Of a stretch of DNA of 64,000 nt, positions 20,408-30,310 are shown piece after piece. Where the stretch lies: contig NZ_CP134147.1 of NCBI RefSeq assembly GCF_032163505.1, positions 586,501 through 650,500 of the forward strand, in the 5' to 3' direction. The position numbers and the translations under genes were made by a program. Under the pieces are notes generated by a model. It saw only the letters and a program-made list of their open reading frames with translations, searched no databases and was not told the DNA's origin. The DNA comes from Streptococcus parasanguinis. GTDB taxonomy: Bacteria; Bacillota; Bacilli; Lactobacillales; Streptococcaceae. Numbering within the stretch: position 1 is the stretch's first letter; every line of letters starts with the position of its first letter.

Positions 20408-20671
20408 ATGGTTATCTTTCAATACTTATCAAATATCATTCAAATCTATTCCATCATTCTTGTCATCTATGCCTTACTATCTTGGTTCCCTGGGGCACCT
20501 CAGAGTACTCTTGGACAAATGGTTCACCGCCTAGTTGAACCATTTTTGAGCCTTTTTAGAAAGTTACCATTGCAGTTTGGGGGCTTGGATTTTACAGTTC
20601 TAGTAGCACTTTTGGTCTTGAACTTGATGAATCAGTTATTAGCCCGCTTGTTCCTACTTTTGATTGGATAG
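20408..20671 (+). CDS. ylmG: YggT/YlmG family membrane protein
   Basis: 87 residues with two hydrophobic helices (about 8-28 and 58-84) and the family motif LSWFPGAPQSTLGQMVHRLVEPFL between them. It belongs to the YGGT family, linked to septum or chloroplast division in relatives. Its biochemical role is unknown. It starts one base after sepF. Confidence 0.93.
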   Translation: MVIFQYLSNIIQIYSIILVIYALLSWFPGAPQSTLGQMVHRLVEPFLSLFRKLPLQFGGLDFTVLVALLVLNLMNQLLARLFLLLIG

Positions 20672-20677
20672 AATACG

Positions 20678-21469
20678 ATGGGACAGACAGAGATTTACCA
20701 ACATTTCAATCGCGAAGATCACGAATTCATTGATCGTTGTATTGAATTGTCTGAAAGAGTGGTGGAACGCTATTCTGTTGAGGTGACGGGTTTTTTAAAC
20801 CCTCATCAGGTCACTATTTTACGAAATGTCGCGGCAAGCTACCAGTTACAGGCCTTTGCTTCCAGTGATGAGCAGAAAATGGAGTATGCCAAGGTTATTG
20901 TTGCTCCAGATTATTACCAATTGGATCCAAGTGACTTTGATCTGGCCTTATTGGAAATGGTCTATGCTTCAAAATTTCATCACTTGACCCATTCCCAGGT
21001 ACTGGGGACCATTGTTCACCAATTAGGTGTGGAGCGCAAGTCCTTTGGAGATATTCTAACGAGTGATGGAAAGGTCCAAGTATTTGTTGAACAGCGTTTT
21101 GTTCACTATTTCATGGATCACATCCAGAAAATTTCTCGGGTACCTGTTAAGCTGAGGGAAGTTCCTCTCTCTGAACAAATGATCGTAGAGGAAGAAAGCC
21201 AGCAGCGAGATATTCTCGTGTCGAGTTATCGGTTAGATAAGGTAATTGCTGAGACCTTCAAGCTTTCGCGCTCACAAGCTAGTCAGTTGATTAGTTCTGG
21301 TCTAGTGAAAGTTAACTATGCGACTACTTCCAATGTTAGCTATACTGTAGGTCTGAATGATTTAGTCAGTGTCCGACGCTTTGGGCGTCTTAAAATTGTT
21401 TCTGAAAATGGTATTTCAAAGAGTGGAAAATATAAAGTAACTGTTGAAGTACTCTTAAGTAAAAAATGA
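20678..21469 (+). CDS. ylmH: S4 RNA-binding domain protein YlmH
   Basis: 263 residues. The N-terminal two thirds is the YlmH-specific region; an S4 domain lies at about residues 183-245 (SSYRLDKVIAETFKLSRSQASQLI). YlmH homologues act in ribosome-associated quality control, recycling stalled peptidyl-tRNA on 50S subunits; this assignment rests on family knowledge. It sits between ylmG and divIVA, as in other Firmicutes. Confidence 0.93.
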   Translation: MGQTEIYQHFNREDHEFIDRCIELSERVVERYSVEVTGFLNPHQVTILRNVAASYQLQAFASSDEQKMEYAKVIVAPDYYQLDPSDFDLALLEMVYASKFHHLTHSQVLGTIVHQLGVERKSFGDILTSDGKVQVFVEQRFVHYFMDHIQKISRVPVKLREVPLSEQMIVEEESQQRDILVSSYRLDKVIAETFKLSRSQASQLISSGLVKVNYATTSNVSYTVGLNDLVSVRRFGRLKIVSENGISKSGKYKVTVEVLLSKK

Positions 21470-21478
21470 GGAGGAGTT

Positions 21479-22306
21479 ATGGCTCTTACTGCTTTAGAAA
21501 TTAAAGATAAAACTTTTGGCGTTAAATTTAGAGGATATGATGCGAACGAAGTAGAAGAATTTCTAGATATCGTTGTTCGCGATTATGAAGATCTTGTTCG
21601 TTTAAATCATGATCAAGAAGCAAAAATTCAAGCTCTTGAAGAACGCTTAAACTATTTTGATGAAATGAAAGATTCATTGAGTCAATCTGTTTTGATTGCA
21701 CAAGATACTGCTGAACGTGTCAAACAAGCAGCTAACGAACGTTCTGAAAATATTGTTCGTCAAGCTGAACAAGATGCACAGCACTTAGTGGATGAAGCAA
21801 AACAAAAAGCAAATGAAATCCTTCGTCATGCAACGGATAATGCCAAGAAGGTTGCCGTTGAAACAGAGGAATTGAAGAACAAGACACGCGTCTTCCATCA
21901 ACGTTTGAAATCAACCATCGAAAGCCAATTGAGCATTATCGATACACCTGAATGGGATGAAATTCTTCGTCCAACAGCTATGTACATTCAAACAAGTGAT
22001 GAAGCTTTCCGTGAAATTGTGGAGAAAGCTTTGGGTGAATCAGTTCACCATCATCATGCAGAAGATGATAACATTGATTTGACTCGTCAATTCTCTCCAG
22101 CTGAAATTGAAGAATTGCAAAAACGCATTGAAGCAGCTAATTTAGAATTGGGTGCAACACAAGCGTTTGAAGGTTTGAATGAAAAAGTTCAATCCGCTTT
22201 AGAAGAAGCAGAGCACGCTCGTCATGAAAATGAGGAAGTCGTTGCGGTTGAAGAAACTGTTCAACCAGAAGATGATGCAAATCGTGAATCTGTCAATATT
22301 TTATAA
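21479..22306 (+). CDS. divIVA: Septum-site and cell-pole protein DivIVA
   Basis: 275 residues, mostly coiled coil. The N-terminal membrane-curvature domain is ALEIKDKTFGVKFRGYDANE, followed by heptad-rich helices at about residues 30-150 and an acidic C-terminus. It localises to septa and poles and helps organise wall growth in streptococci. A good ribosome site (GAGGAG) precedes ATG 21479. A TATAAT overlaps its stop codon and may start the ileS leader transcript. Confidence 0.96.
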   Translation: MALTALEIKDKTFGVKFRGYDANEVEEFLDIVVRDYEDLVRLNHDQEAKIQALEERLNYFDEMKDSLSQSVLIAQDTAERVKQAANERSENIVRQAEQDAQHLVDEAKQKANEILRHATDNAKKVAVETEELKNKTRVFHQRLKSTIESQLSIIDTPEWDEILRPTAMYIQTSDEAFREIVEKALGESVHHHHAEDDNIDLTRQFSPAEIEELQKRIEAANLELGATQAFEGLNEKVQSALEEAEHARHENEEVVAVEETVQPEDDANRESVNIL

Positions 22307-22307
22307 T
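22302..22307 (+). promoter_or_regulatory. Candidate -10 for the ileS T-box transcript
   Basis: TATAAT overlaps the divIVA stop. Transcription would begin at about 22314, just before the first leader stem at 22322. No good -35 is visible, so the leader may also be read from upstream. Confidence 0.4.
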
Positions 22308-22321
22308 TTTGTAAAAACAGG

Positions 22322-22532
22322 TCCATTAATGATAGGTCTAGCGAGTAGATGATGGTGGAAGATCTGCACTCCCTCTTAATGGATGATCCTTTTACAGTAT
22401 TCGTTCTGAACCCTTGAGTAAGAACGGACGTTTCCCTCGTTACGGGATGAGAGGAGAAGGTCGCTTGCGACTTCTCGAACAAAGGTGGTACCACGAGCAA
22501 TCGTCCTTTTTAGGATGCTCGTGTTTTTTTTT
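22322..22532 (+). ncRNA. T-box riboswitch controlling ileS, with a compact stem I
   Basis: The T-box core AAGGTGGTACCACGAGC lies at 22482-22498. The terminator pairs CACGAGCA (22492-22499) with TGCTCGTG (22516-22523), followed by nine T. The first helix pairs TCCATTAA (22322-22329) with TTAATGGA (22376-22383), enclosing only 46 bases, much shorter than a standard stem I. An isoleucine codon ATC at 22362-22364 is the specifier candidate. A central hairpin (AGAAGGTCGC with GCGACTTCT) lies at about 22455-22475. The role, antitermination of ileS when tRNA-Ile is uncharged, follows from family knowledge. Confidence 0.87.
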
Positions 22533-22560
22533 ATAGCTTTTAAATCAATAAGGAGACACA

Positions 22561-25353
22561 ATGAAACTCAAAGAAACATTGAATCTTGGGAAAACAGCTT
22601 TTCCAATGCGGGCTGGGCTTCCAACGAAAGAACCAGTTTGGCAAAAAGAATGGGAAGATGCAAAATTGTATCAACGCCGTCAAGAGTTGAATGAAGGAAA
22701 ACCGCATTTTACCCTTCATGATGGCCCTCCCTATGCCAACGGAAATATTCACGTAGGGCATGCCATGAACAAGATCTCAAAAGATATCATTGTTCGTTCT
22801 AAGTCTATGTCAGGATTTTACGCCCCTTATATTCCAGGTTGGGATACCCATGGTTTGCCAATTGAGCAAGTCTTGGCTAAACAAGGTGTGAAACGCAAAG
22901 AAATGGACTTGGTTGAGTACTTGAAACTCTGCCGTGAATATGCGCTTTCTCAAGTAGATAAACAACGCGAAGACTTCAAACGCTTAGGTGTTTCAGGTGA
23001 TTGGGATCATCCTTATGTAACCTTGACGCCTGACTATGAAGCAGCACAGATCCGAGTCTTTGGTGAAATGGCCAATAAAGGCTATATCTACCGTGGGGCT
23101 AAGCCAGTTTACTGGTCTTGGTCTTCTGAATCAGCCCTCGCTGAAGCAGAGATTGAATACCATGATTTGGTATCAACGTCTCTTTACTATGCGAACAAAG
23201 TTAAAGATGGTAAGGGTGTCCTAGATACAGACACTTACATCGTTGTCTGGACAACAACTCCATTTACGGTTACAGCTTCTCGTGGATTGACGGTGGGTGC
23301 AGAGTTTGATTATGTCGTAGTGAAGCCTGCTGGATCTGACCGCAAGTATGTCGTAGCATCTGAGCTCTTGCCAAGCCTTTCTGAAAAATTCGGTTGGGAA
23401 AATGCTGAAGTCCTTGCGACTTACCAAGGAAAAGAATTGAACCATATCGTTACAGAACACCCATGGGATCCTGAAGTGGATGAATTGGTGATCCTTGGTG
23501 AGCATGTAACCCTTGATTCAGGTACTGGTATCGTCCATACCGCTCCTGGTTTTGGTGAGGATGACTACAATGTAGGGATTGCCAATGGCCTCGAAGTTGC
23601 TGTTACTGTTAACGAACGCGGAATCATGATGGAAAATGCTGGCCCTGACTTTGCTGGTCAGTTCTATGACAAGGTTGTTCCAACAGTTATCGAAAAACTT
23701 GGCGATTTGCTCCTTGCTCAAGAAGAAATCTCTCACTCCTACCCATTTGACTGGCGGACGAAAAAACCAATCATCTGGCGTGCCGTGCCACAGTGGTTCG
23801 CTTCTGTATCAAAATTCCGTCAAGATATCCTAGATGAAATTGAAAAAGTGAAATTCCACTCAGAATGGGGGAAAGTGCGTCTTTATAACATGATTCGTGA
23901 CCGTGGTGACTGGGTCATCTCTCGTCAACGTGCCTGGGGTGTGCCTCTTCCAATCTTCTATGCAGAAGATGGAACACCAATCATGACAGCTGAAACCATC
24001 GAACATGTAGCGCAACTCTTTGAAGAACATGGTTCCATCATCTGGTGGCAACGTGAAGCGAAAGACCTCTTGCCAGAAGGGTTTACGCATCCTGGTTCAC
24101 CAAATGGCGAATTTACAAAAGAAACAGATATCATGGACGTCTGGTTTGACTCAGGTTCATCATGGAATGGGGTTGTGGTTAATCGTCCAGAACTCAAATA
24201 CCCAGCTGATCTTTACCTTGAAGGTTCAGACCAATACCGTGGTTGGTTCAACTCATCTCTTATCACATCTGTGGCGAACCATGGTGTCGCACCATACAAA
24301 CAAATCTTGTCTCAAGGTTTTGCCTTGGATGGTAAAGGTGAGAAGATGTCTAAATCTCTTGGAAATACCATTGCTCCAAGTGATGTTGAAAAGCAATTTG
24401 GTGCTGAAATCTTGCGTCTTTGGGTAACTAGTGTAGACTCAAGCAACGATGTACGTATCTCAATGGATATCTTGAGCCAAGTGTCTGAGACTTACCGTAA
24501 GATCCGAAATACCCTTCGTTTCTTGATCGCGAATACTTCTGACTTTAACCCGGCTGAGGATACAGTTGCTTACGACGAGCTTCGTTCAGTGGACAAGTAC
24601 ATGACCATTCGCTTTAACCAGCTTGTCAAGACCATCCGTGACGCTTATGAAAACTTTGAGTTCTTGACGATCTACAAAGCGCTAGTCAACTTTATCAACG
24701 TTGACCTGTCTGCCTTCTACCTAGATTTTGCCAAGGATGTTGTTTACATCGAAGGAGCTAAATCCCTTGAACGCCGTCAAATGCAAACAGTTTTCTATGA
24801 TATCCTTGTGAAAATCACGAAACTCTTGACTCCAATTCTTCCTCACACTGCTGAAGAAATCTGGTCTTATCTTGAGTTTGAAGCAGAAGACTTCGTTCAA
24901 TTGTCAGAATTGCCAGAAGCAGAAACGTTTGCCAACCAAGAAGAAATCTTGGATACCTGGTCAGCCTTCATGGACTTCCGTGGTCAAGCTCAAAAAGCCT
25001 TGGAAGAAGCACGGAATGAAAAAGTGATTGGTAAATCACTGGAAGCTCATTTGACAGTTTATCCAAACGAAGTTGTGAAAACACTTCTTGGAGCTGTAGA
25101 TAGCAATGTTGCTCAACTCTTGATTGTTTCTGAATTGACCATCGCAGAAGGCTCAGCTCCAGAAGGTGCAGTGACCTTTGAAGATGTAGCCTTCACAGTT
25201 GAACGTGCCACTGGTGAAGTTTGTGATCGTTGCCGTCGTATCGACCCAACAACGGCTGAACGCCACTATCATGCAACCATCTGTGATCACTGTGCAAGCA
25301 TCGTCGAAGAGAACTTTGCGGACGCAGTCGCAGAAGGATTTGAAGCTAAATAA
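22561..25353 (+). CDS. ileS: Isoleucyl-tRNA synthetase
   Basis: 930-residue class I synthetase. HIGH motif is HVGH in [16 protein letters not shown]. The editing (CP1) domain spans about residues 200-395 with [11 protein letters not shown] and [15 protein letters not shown], and KMSKS is [10 protein letters not shown]. The C-terminal zinc finger has CDRC and CDHC pairs. This is the bacterial (mupirocin-sensitive) architecture by length and domain order. It is under the T-box leader upstream and ends in a strong terminator. Confidence 0.98.
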   Translation: MKLKETLNLGKTAFPMRAGLPTKEPVWQKEWEDAKLYQRRQELNEGKPHFTLHDGPPYANGNIHVGHAMNKISKDIIVRSKSMSGFYAPYIPGWDTHGLPIEQVLAKQGVKRKEMDLVEYLKLCREYALSQVDKQREDFKRLGVSGDWDHPYVTLTPDYEAAQIRVFGEMANKGYIYRGAKPVYWSWSSESALAEAEIEYHDLVSTSLYYANKVKDGKGVLDTDTYIVVWTTTPFTVTASRGLTVGAEFDYVVVKPAGSDRKYVVASELLPSLSEKFGWENAEVLATYQGKELNHIVTEHPWDPEVDELVILGEHVTLDSGTGIVHTAPGFGEDDYNVGIANGLEVAVTVNERGIMMENAGPDFAGQFYDKVVPTVIEKLGDLLLAQEEISHSYPFDWRTKKPIIWRAVPQWFASVSKFRQDILDEIEKVKFHSEWGKVRLYNMIRDRGDWVISRQRAWGVPLPIFYAEDGTPIMTAETIEHVAQLFEEHGSIIWWQREAKDLLPEGFTHPGSPNGEFTKETDIMDVWFDSGSSWNGVVVNRPELKYPADLYLEGSDQYRGWFNSSLITSVANHGVAPYKQILSQGFALDGKGEKMSKSLGNTIAPSDVEKQFGAEILRLWVTSVDSSNDVRISMDILSQVSETYRKIRNTLRFLIANTSDFNPAEDTVAYDELRSVDKYMTIRFNQLVKTIRDAYENFEFLTIYKALVNFINVDLSAFYLDFAKDVVYIEGAKSLERRQMQTVFYDILVKITKLLTPILPHTAEEIWSYLEFEAEDFVQLSELPEAETFANQEEILDTWSAFMDFRGQAQKALEEARNEKVIGKSLEAHLTVYPNEVVKTLLGAVDSNVAQLLIVSELTIAEGSAPEGAVTFEDVAFTVERATGEVCDRCRRIDPTTAERHYHATICDHCASIVEENFADAVAEGFEAK

Positions 25354-25354
25354 A

Positions 25355-25399
25355 AGCCATTAAAAGAAGTTCCATAAAGGAACTTCTTTTTTAATGGCT
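25355..25399 (+). terminator. Intrinsic terminator of ileS
   Basis: AAGAAGTTCC (25364-25373) pairs with GGAACTTCTT (25379-25388), followed by T residues. The stem extends outward through AGCCATTAA / TTAATGGCT. Confidence 0.92.
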
Positions 25400-25438
25400 A
25401 GAATAGTGTAGAGATTCATGAATTAAGGAAATAAAAAA

Positions 25439-25460
25439 AGTAAGGCAAATTGGCCTTACT
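25439..25460 (-). terminator. Terminator of the DUF1827 gene (minus strand)
   Basis: AGTAAGGC / GCCTTACT stem overlapping the stop codon. Read on the minus strand it is followed by a run of seven T. Confidence 0.8.
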
Positions 25461-25758
25461 TTGTAATTGGAAAGGAAATTTCAATTAGTTTATCGGAGTA
25501 GAGGGTTTTAATAGCGGATTGGTCAATGATTTGAAGATCAATCTTACGTTTTAAAAAGAACTCACGAATTTTTTCTACTTCAGTTTCACGAATAGCTCGG
25601 TGTTTGTTACTGATCAATAATTCATAGTGTGTTGGGGCCTGTGTAAAAACGACATCGGTATTGCCCGCGGAATAAACCTCGACAAGCAAGGCGTCAGTGC
25701 TGGCAAGTTGGCTTTTGACCAGTACAGCATGACTATTTGTGGTATTAATGAGCTTCAT
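25456..25758 (-). CDS. DUF1827 family protein
   Basis: 100-residue soluble protein recognised as the streptococcal DUF1827 family from sequence and context (next to a Nudix gene and clpE). No catalytic motif is visible and no function is assigned. An ATG at 25758 is preceded by AGGAGG on the minus strand, a strong ribosome site. Confidence 0.75.
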   Translation of the reverse strand: MKLINTTNSHAVLVKSQLASTDALLVEVYSAGNTDVVFTQAPTHYELLISNKHRAIRETEVEKIREFFLKRKIDLQIIDQSAIKTLYSDKLIEISFPITK

Positions 25759-25825
25759 ATGAGTTCCTCCTAACCTCTATCTTCATTTATTATAGCACTT
25801 TTTTATTATTTGTGAAAGAATTCCT

Positions 25826-26275
25826 TTATTTTTTGTGGGTATTTTTCCACTGTTCAATGCCCCATTTGTGACTGCCACGTTTGAGTTTTTCAATAGCTTC
25901 ATCTACAGGAAACCAAGCAAGACTGTTAAAATCTTCCAGTGGTTTTTGAGCCTCTGTATAGTCTACCACTTCATAAATATAGGCAGGATTGTAGTAGTAG
26001 GTGTCGCGATGACTGGAATAGAAATACTCATCTGCTTGGCCATAGTATTGTCCTAAAACAGCGGTAAAACCTAATTCTTCGATCAGTTCCCGTTTCAGAG
26101 CTTGCAAGTGATCTTCACCTGCCTCGATTTCCCCGCCAGGTAAGAACCAAGCCCCATTTGGAGCTTGAACGAGGATGATCTGATCCTTGTCCTTATTGGG
26201 AATAACAGCGTAGACACCATAGCGATTGACGTAGGTCACATCTTGTTTTTTTTCACCAAAACTTGGAATGGTCAT
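25826..26275 (-). CDS. Nudix hydrolase (MutT family)
   Basis: 149 residues with a complete Nudix box: GGEIEAGEDHLQALKRELIE followed by ELG, matching GX5EX7REUXEEXGU. It should hydrolyse a nucleoside diphosphate-linked compound; the substrate cannot be told from sequence. It is transcribed with, and just upstream of, DUF1827. Repeat copy A lies between its start and the clpE 3' end. Confidence 0.9.
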   Translation of the reverse strand: MTIPSFGEKKQDVTYVNRYGVYAVIPNKDKDQIILVQAPNGAWFLPGGEIEAGEDHLQALKRELIEELGFTAVLGQYYGQADEYFYSSHRDTYYYNPAYIYEVVDYTEAQKPLEDFNSLAWFPVDEAIEKLKRGSHKWGIEQWKNTHKK

Positions 26276-26346
26276 GGTTTTCTCTTTTCTTATTTTTTCA
26301 TCATTATATCATATTTTTTAGCAAAAATCTGGAGGGAAAAAAGAAA

Positions 26347-26521
26347 GAGAGTGGGACAAAAGTCCTAGCCTCTCAATTATTTTTGGATTGTCGAGCAAGA
26401 CGCAGTGGTTGAGTGGGCTCTACTACGCTGATTTCATCAGCTTTTACAGCCCTACTCAACTGTGCGGAGGTGGGACGACGAAATCGAATTCTAACGAATT
26501 ACCGATTTCTGTCCCACTCTC
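26347..26521 (-). repeat. 175-bp structured intergenic repeat, copy A
   Basis: One of three 175-bp copies in the window. Termini here are a perfect 12-bp inverted repeat (GAGAGTGGGACA at 26347-26358, TGTCCCACTCTC at 26510-26521). Three internal arms can form: 26347-26372; 26408-26460, capped by GCTGAT-TTC-ATCAGC; and 26470-26517 (GTGGGAC with GTCCCAC enclosing AATCGAATTC with GAATTACCGATT). The orientation given is the one in which clpE transcripts would read it; in that direction it is followed by a T-rich stretch. A 60-codon frame inside it is not considered a gene. Confidence 0.85.
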
Positions 26522-26539
26522 TGAATGTACCTTTACTGA

Positions 26540-28798
26540 TTATTCTTCTGACTTCTTTTCAGCCGTCTTGTGAACAGCTTTGATGCTAATATTCCCATTG
26601 CTGGTCATGACGGCTTTGAGTTGTTTCTCACTTGGATGTTCCAGGTAATAATCGGTAATAGCATCTTCGATATGGTCTTGGATGGTACGACGGAGTGGGC
26701 GGGCCCCCATTTTTGGATCGTATCCTAGATCGACCAATTTTTCTTTGACCTTCTCTGTCACATCCAGATGAATCTCATTTTGTGCGAGACGTTGATTGAC
26801 TTCATCCAGCATAAGGGTAACGATTTGGAGAAGATTTTCTTTTGATAGAGGTTGGAATTCAATGATGCCATCAAAACGGTTCATGAATTCAGGGCTAAAG
26901 AAGTTACCGAGTTCTCCAAGTACGGAGTTGGTGCGACCTTCGCGAGCGGCTCCAAAACCAACATTGGCCTCAGCTTTGCCAGTTCCAGCATTAGAGGTCA
27001 TGATGATAATGGTATCTTTGAAGCTAACGGTACGGCCTTGACCATCTGTCAAACGGCCATCATCCAAGACTTGCAAGAACATGTGCATGACATCTGGATG
27101 GGCTTTTTCCACTTCATCTAACAACACGAGAGAGTAAGGATTGCGACGGACCTTTTCCGTTAGTTGTCCAGCTTCATCGTAGCCAACATAGCCTGGAGGA
27201 GCTCCGACTAGTTTCGCTACGCTATGTTTTTCCATGTATTCGCTCATATCAAAGCGGATCATATTATCTGCAGAGCCAAAGAGCTCGATCGCCAATTGTT
27301 TAGACAATTCGGTCTTTCCGACACCGGTTGGTCCGACAAAAAGGAAGCTTCCGATTGGTCGATTTGGAGATCCTAGGCCGACACGATTGCGTCGAATGGC
27401 TTTCGCGATTTTATCTACTGCATCATCTTGACCGATCACATGAGCTTTCAAATCAGAAGCCAGATTGATCAATTGAGACTGTTCTTTTTCTTTCAAATCG
27501 CCAACAGGAATATTGGTCTTTTGTTCAATGATGTGTTCAATAGTTTTTTCACTGATGACAGGGGTTTCCTGATCGGTGACATGTTGACCCTGCATTTCCT
27601 TATATTTCGCGATTTGATCGCGGAAGTAGGCTGCTTTTTCAAAGTCTTCTTCGCGTGTCGCTTGAGCTTTGAGATTTTCCGCTTCAATCAAGCGCTGGTC
27701 GATCACTTTTGGATCCACAAAGTTTAGGGTTAGGTTCATCTTAGACCCTGCTTCATCCAACAAATCAATGGCCTTGTCTGGCAGGAAGCGATCTTGGATA
27801 TAGCGGTTTGAAAGAATAGCTGCCGCTTCAATGGCCCCGTCTGTATAGTGGACGTGGTGGTAGTCTTCGTATTTTTTCTGGATGCCCTTGAGGATGGTGA
27901 TGGTTTCTTCAACCGTTGGTTCATCGACCTTAACGGGCTGCATCCGACGTTCTAAGGCCGCATCTTTTTCAATGATACGGTATTCATTGAGGGTAGTAGC
28001 ACCGACTAATTGGAGTTCTCCGCGCGCTAAGGCTGGTTTAAGGATATTTCCAGCGTCCATATTGCCTTCGCCAGCTGATCCTGCGCCAACAATTTCATGG
28101 ATTTCGTCGATAAACAGAATAACATCTTCGCGTTGACGAATTTCATCCATTAATTTTTGCATGCGTTCTTCGAATTGACCACGAATGCCTGTGCCCTGAA
28201 CGAGGCTCACGACATCTAGGCGGATGACTTCTTTTCCTTGCAATTTATGAGGAACGTCGCCATCGACGATTTTTTGAGCCAGGCCTTCCACAACAGCAGT
28301 TTTTCCGACCCCAGGCTCTCCAATCAGAACCGGATTGTTCTTGGTTCGACGGTTGAGGATTTCGATGACACGGATAATCTCCTCGTCACGGCCAATGACA
28401 GGGTCAATATCCCCTTTGCGGGCAATTTCTGTGACATTGATGCCGAACTCTTCTAACAGTCCTTTTGGCTTTTGAGGGCGTGCTTGACGGGGGTCTTGAC
28501 CACCACCACGGTTATTGTTTTGGCCGTAGCCGCCACCTCCATAACTGCCTCCGGATTGAGTTGGAGGGGTTTGAGGTTCTTGCGGACTTTGGAAGTTTCC
28601 AAGGTTATTGAAGAAATCTTCAAAAGGATCTCCAGTGAGTTGGCTACGTTGGGTCATGCCTTTCAAGAAGCTGTTATTAGGGTCTGTTTTCATAATTTTA
28701 TAGCAATTTTGACAGAGGTCTACTTGCTGCTGACGTCCATTTACATTTGTATATAAATGGATGGTTGATTCATTTATTTTACAATTTTGACAAAGCAT
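26540..28798 (-). CDS. clpE: Clp ATPase ClpE
   Basis: 752-residue HSP100 unfoldase of the ClpP proteolytic machine. The N-terminal zinc finger has two CxxC pairs (CQNC near residue 3 and CQNC near residue 30). A Gly/Gln-rich linker at about 70-105 precedes AAA-1 (GEPGVGKT), a UVR-like middle region ([14 protein letters not shown]), and AAA-2 ([15 protein letters not shown]). ATG 28798 is chosen because GAGG at 28806-28809 is at the right distance; an ATG two codons upstream is too close. A perfect CtsR operator lies in the promoter region. Confidence 0.95.
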   Translation of the reverse strand: MLCQNCKINESTIHLYTNVNGRQQQVDLCQNCYKIMKTDPNNSFLKGMTQRSQLTGDPFEDFFNNLGNFQSPQEPQTPPTQSGGSYGGGGYGQNNNRGGGQDPRQARPQKPKGLLEEFGINVTEIARKGDIDPVIGRDEEIIRVIEILNRRTKNNPVLIGEPGVGKTAVVEGLAQKIVDGDVPHKLQGKEVIRLDVVSLVQGTGIRGQFEERMQKLMDEIRQREDVILFIDEIHEIVGAGSAGEGNMDAGNILKPALARGELQLVGATTLNEYRIIEKDAALERRMQPVKVDEPTVEETITILKGIQKKYEDYHHVHYTDGAIEAAAILSNRYIQDRFLPDKAIDLLDEAGSKMNLTLNFVDPKVIDQRLIEAENLKAQATREEDFEKAAYFRDQIAKYKEMQGQHVTDQETPVISEKTIEHIIEQKTNIPVGDLKEKEQSQLINLASDLKAHVIGQDDAVDKIAKAIRRNRVGLGSPNRPIGSFLFVGPTGVGKTELSKQLAIELFGSADNMIRFDMSEYMEKHSVAKLVGAPPGYVGYDEAGQLTEKVRRNPYSLVLLDEVEKAHPDVMHMFLQVLDDGRLTDGQGRTVSFKDTIIIMTSNAGTGKAEANVGFGAAREGRTNSVLGELGNFFSPEFMNRFDGIIEFQPLSKENLLQIVTLMLDEVNQRLAQNEIHLDVTEKVKEKLVDLGYDPKMGARPLRRTIQDHIEDAITDYYLEHPSEKQLKAVMTSNGNISIKAVHKTAEKKSEE

Positions 28799-28859
28799 AT
28801 ACATACCTCACAGTAGGTTTTTGATGGTTTCCCATCAAGAGACGAGCCTATTTTTAAAA

Positions 28860-28876
28860 GGTCAAAAATAGTCAAA
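28860..28876 (-). promoter_or_regulatory. CtsR operator of clpE
   Basis: GGTCAAA (28860-28866), 3-base spacer, AGTCAAA (28870-28876): a match to the CtsR direct repeat RGTCAAANANRGTCAAA. It lies just downstream of the clpE -10, over the transcription start region, as expected for a repressor of class III heat-shock genes. Confidence 0.93.
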
Positions 28877-28889
28877 GATTTATAGTTTC

Positions 28890-28917
28890 ATTATATCAGT
28901 ATTCTAGAAGTTTGCAA
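28890..28917 (-). promoter_or_regulatory. clpE promoter
   Basis: On the minus strand, TTGCAA (28917-28912), 16 bases, then TATAAT (28895-28890) with an upstream TGA extension. The leader to ATG 28798 is about 85 bases and contains a short TTGATGG/CCATCAA hairpin at 28821-28838. Confidence 0.75.
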
Positions 28918-28985
28918 GAATTTACTACGGAATGTCGCTAAGGATTGAAGAAGAGAGCAAATCAATGGAAAAATGTGAATTTTTA

Positions 28986-29015
28986 TTGGAAGAGCTTTCT
29001 CTTTTATGATAAAAT
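28986..29015 (+). promoter_or_regulatory. Promoter of the ykuJ-family gene
   Basis: TTGGAA at 28986-28991, 18 bases, TAAAAT at 29010-29015. Divergent from the clpE promoter. Confidence 0.55.
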
Positions 29016-29046
29016 AGGAGAGTAGAAAGTAAAGAGGAGAAATAAA

Positions 29047-29277
29047 ATGGAATCACATTTAGTACGGATTATCAACCGTTTGGAGACGATGACAAAAGAC
29101 GGTGGAAACTTGAAACGTAATTTTGAACGTGACGGTGTTGTTGTCGCTGAAGTAGCATACAACCACAATGAAGAAGAAGGTTCAACCTTTACACTTCGTG
29201 ATGTTGAAGCGCGTGAAACCTATACATTTGATAGCATTGATTTAATTGCAATGGAAATTTATGAATTGCTTTACTAA
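29047..29277 (+). CDS. YkuJ/DUF1797 family protein
   Basis: 76 residues matching the YkuJ-like DUF1797 family (LVRIINRLETM, then RNFERDGVVVAEVAYN and RETYTFDSIDLIAMEIYELL). Small soluble alpha/beta protein of unknown function. GAGGAG at 29034-29039 is a good ribosome site. A probable terminator follows. Confidence 0.82.
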   Translation: MESHLVRIINRLETMTKDGGNLKRNFERDGVVVAEVAYNHNEEEGSTFTLRDVEARETYTFDSIDLIAMEIYELLY

Positions 29278-29289
29278 GCAGCTGTGTGG

Positions 29290-29321
29290 ATGAGTTTGGG
29301 GTGGTCTCAAGCTCATTTTTT
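29290..29321 (+). terminator. Probable terminator after the ykuJ-family gene
   Basis: ATGAGTTTGGG (29290-29300) pairs with CTCAAGCTCAT (29306-29316) with wobble pairs, followed by TTTTTT. Confidence 0.6.
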
Positions 29322-29392
29322 GTCCATCTGGCTATAGTTTTCGTCTATAAGAAATTCTAATTAGGAACAGTTAGGTTTGAGAGTTGAAATCT

Positions 29393-29401
29393 GCTATAAT
29401 A
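29393..29401 (+). promoter_or_regulatory. Extended -10 promoter of folD
   Basis: TGCTATAAT at 29393-29401. It overlaps the upstream part of the open folD frame, which argues against starts before 29443. Confidence 0.7.
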
Positions 29402-29442
29402 GAGAGGACTATTTTCATTACTTGACTAGAAAGAGAATTGAT

Positions 29443-30297
29443 ATGACGACACTCATTGATGGGAAGGCGCTCGCTACAAAATTACAGGGTGAGATTGCGG
29501 AGAAAACAGCACGATTAAAAGAAGAGACAGGAGCTGTGCCTGGACTTGTTGTCATCGTGGTAGGAGATAATCCAGCTAGCAAAATCTATGTAAGAAATAA
29601 AGAGCGTTCTGCTATTGCGGCAGGCTTTCGGAGTGAAGTGAGACGACTTCCTGAAAGCATTAGCCAAGCTGAATTATTAGAAGTGATCGAACACTACAAT
29701 CAAGATCCCCTTTGGCATGGGATTTTAGTGCAGTTGCCACTGCCTAAGCATATCGATGCGGATGCAGTCCTTTTAGCCATTGATCCGACAAAAGATGTGG
29801 ATGGCTTTCATCCATTGAATATGGGACGCTTGTGGGCTGGAAATCCTCTCATGGTGCCTTCAACTCCCGCTGGGATCATGGAGATGTTCAAAGAGTACGG
29901 GATTGATCTAGAAGGGAAGCGAGCAGTCGTGATTGGTCGTTCCAATATCGTTGGAAAACCAATGGCGCAGTTGCTCCTCGCCAAAAATGCGACGGTAACC
30001 TTGACCCATTCCCGGACCCATCATCTGCCTAAAATTGCTAGAAGAGCAGATATCTTGGTTGTTGCGATCGGTCGTGCGAAATTTGTAACAGCAGACTTCG
30101 TGAAAGAAGGCGCCGTTGTTATTGACGTCGGAATGAATCGCGATGAGAATGGCAAATTGTGTGGGGATGTCGATTTTGACTCTGTTGTACCTTTGGCCAG
30201 TCATATTACCCCGGTACCAGGAGGGGTTGGGCCTATGACTGTCACCATGCTGATGGAGCAGACCTACGAAGCAGCTGTTCGTGCCTTAAAAAAATGA
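29443..30297 (+). CDS. folD: Methylenetetrahydrofolate dehydrogenase/cyclohydrolase FolD
   Basis: 284 residues, the usual FolD length. It interconverts 5,10-methylene-THF and 10-formyl-THF with NADP. The catalytic Lys lies in the YVRNK segment; the substrate site contains [10 protein letters not shown], the nucleotide loop is [11 protein letters not shown], and the C-terminal signature is PGGVGPMTV. The frame is open 22 codons upstream, but those codons contain the promoter, so ATG 29443 is used. Confidence 0.95.
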   Translation: MTTLIDGKALATKLQGEIAEKTARLKEETGAVPGLVVIVVGDNPASKIYVRNKERSAIAAGFRSEVRRLPESISQAELLEVIEHYNQDPLWHGILVQLPLPKHIDADAVLLAIDPTKDVDGFHPLNMGRLWAGNPLMVPSTPAGIMEMFKEYGIDLEGKRAVVIGRSNIVGKPMAQLLLAKNATVTLTHSRTHHLPKIARRADILVVAIGRAKFVTADFVKEGAVVIDVGMNRDENGKLCGDVDFDSVVPLASHITPVPGGVGPMTVTMLMEQTYEAAVRALKK

Positions 30298-30310
30298 AAG
30301 TGTGAACAAG

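Noticed and set aside
26388-26573. Frames of about 60-80 codons starting MSSKTQWLSGLYYADF inside repeat copies A and C
   Set aside because: The similarity between them comes from the repeated DNA. The frame runs through hairpin arms and into unrelated downstream sequence in each copy.
29377-29442. Earlier start for folD
   Set aside because: The extension contains the extended -10 promoter and gives a non-family N-terminus.
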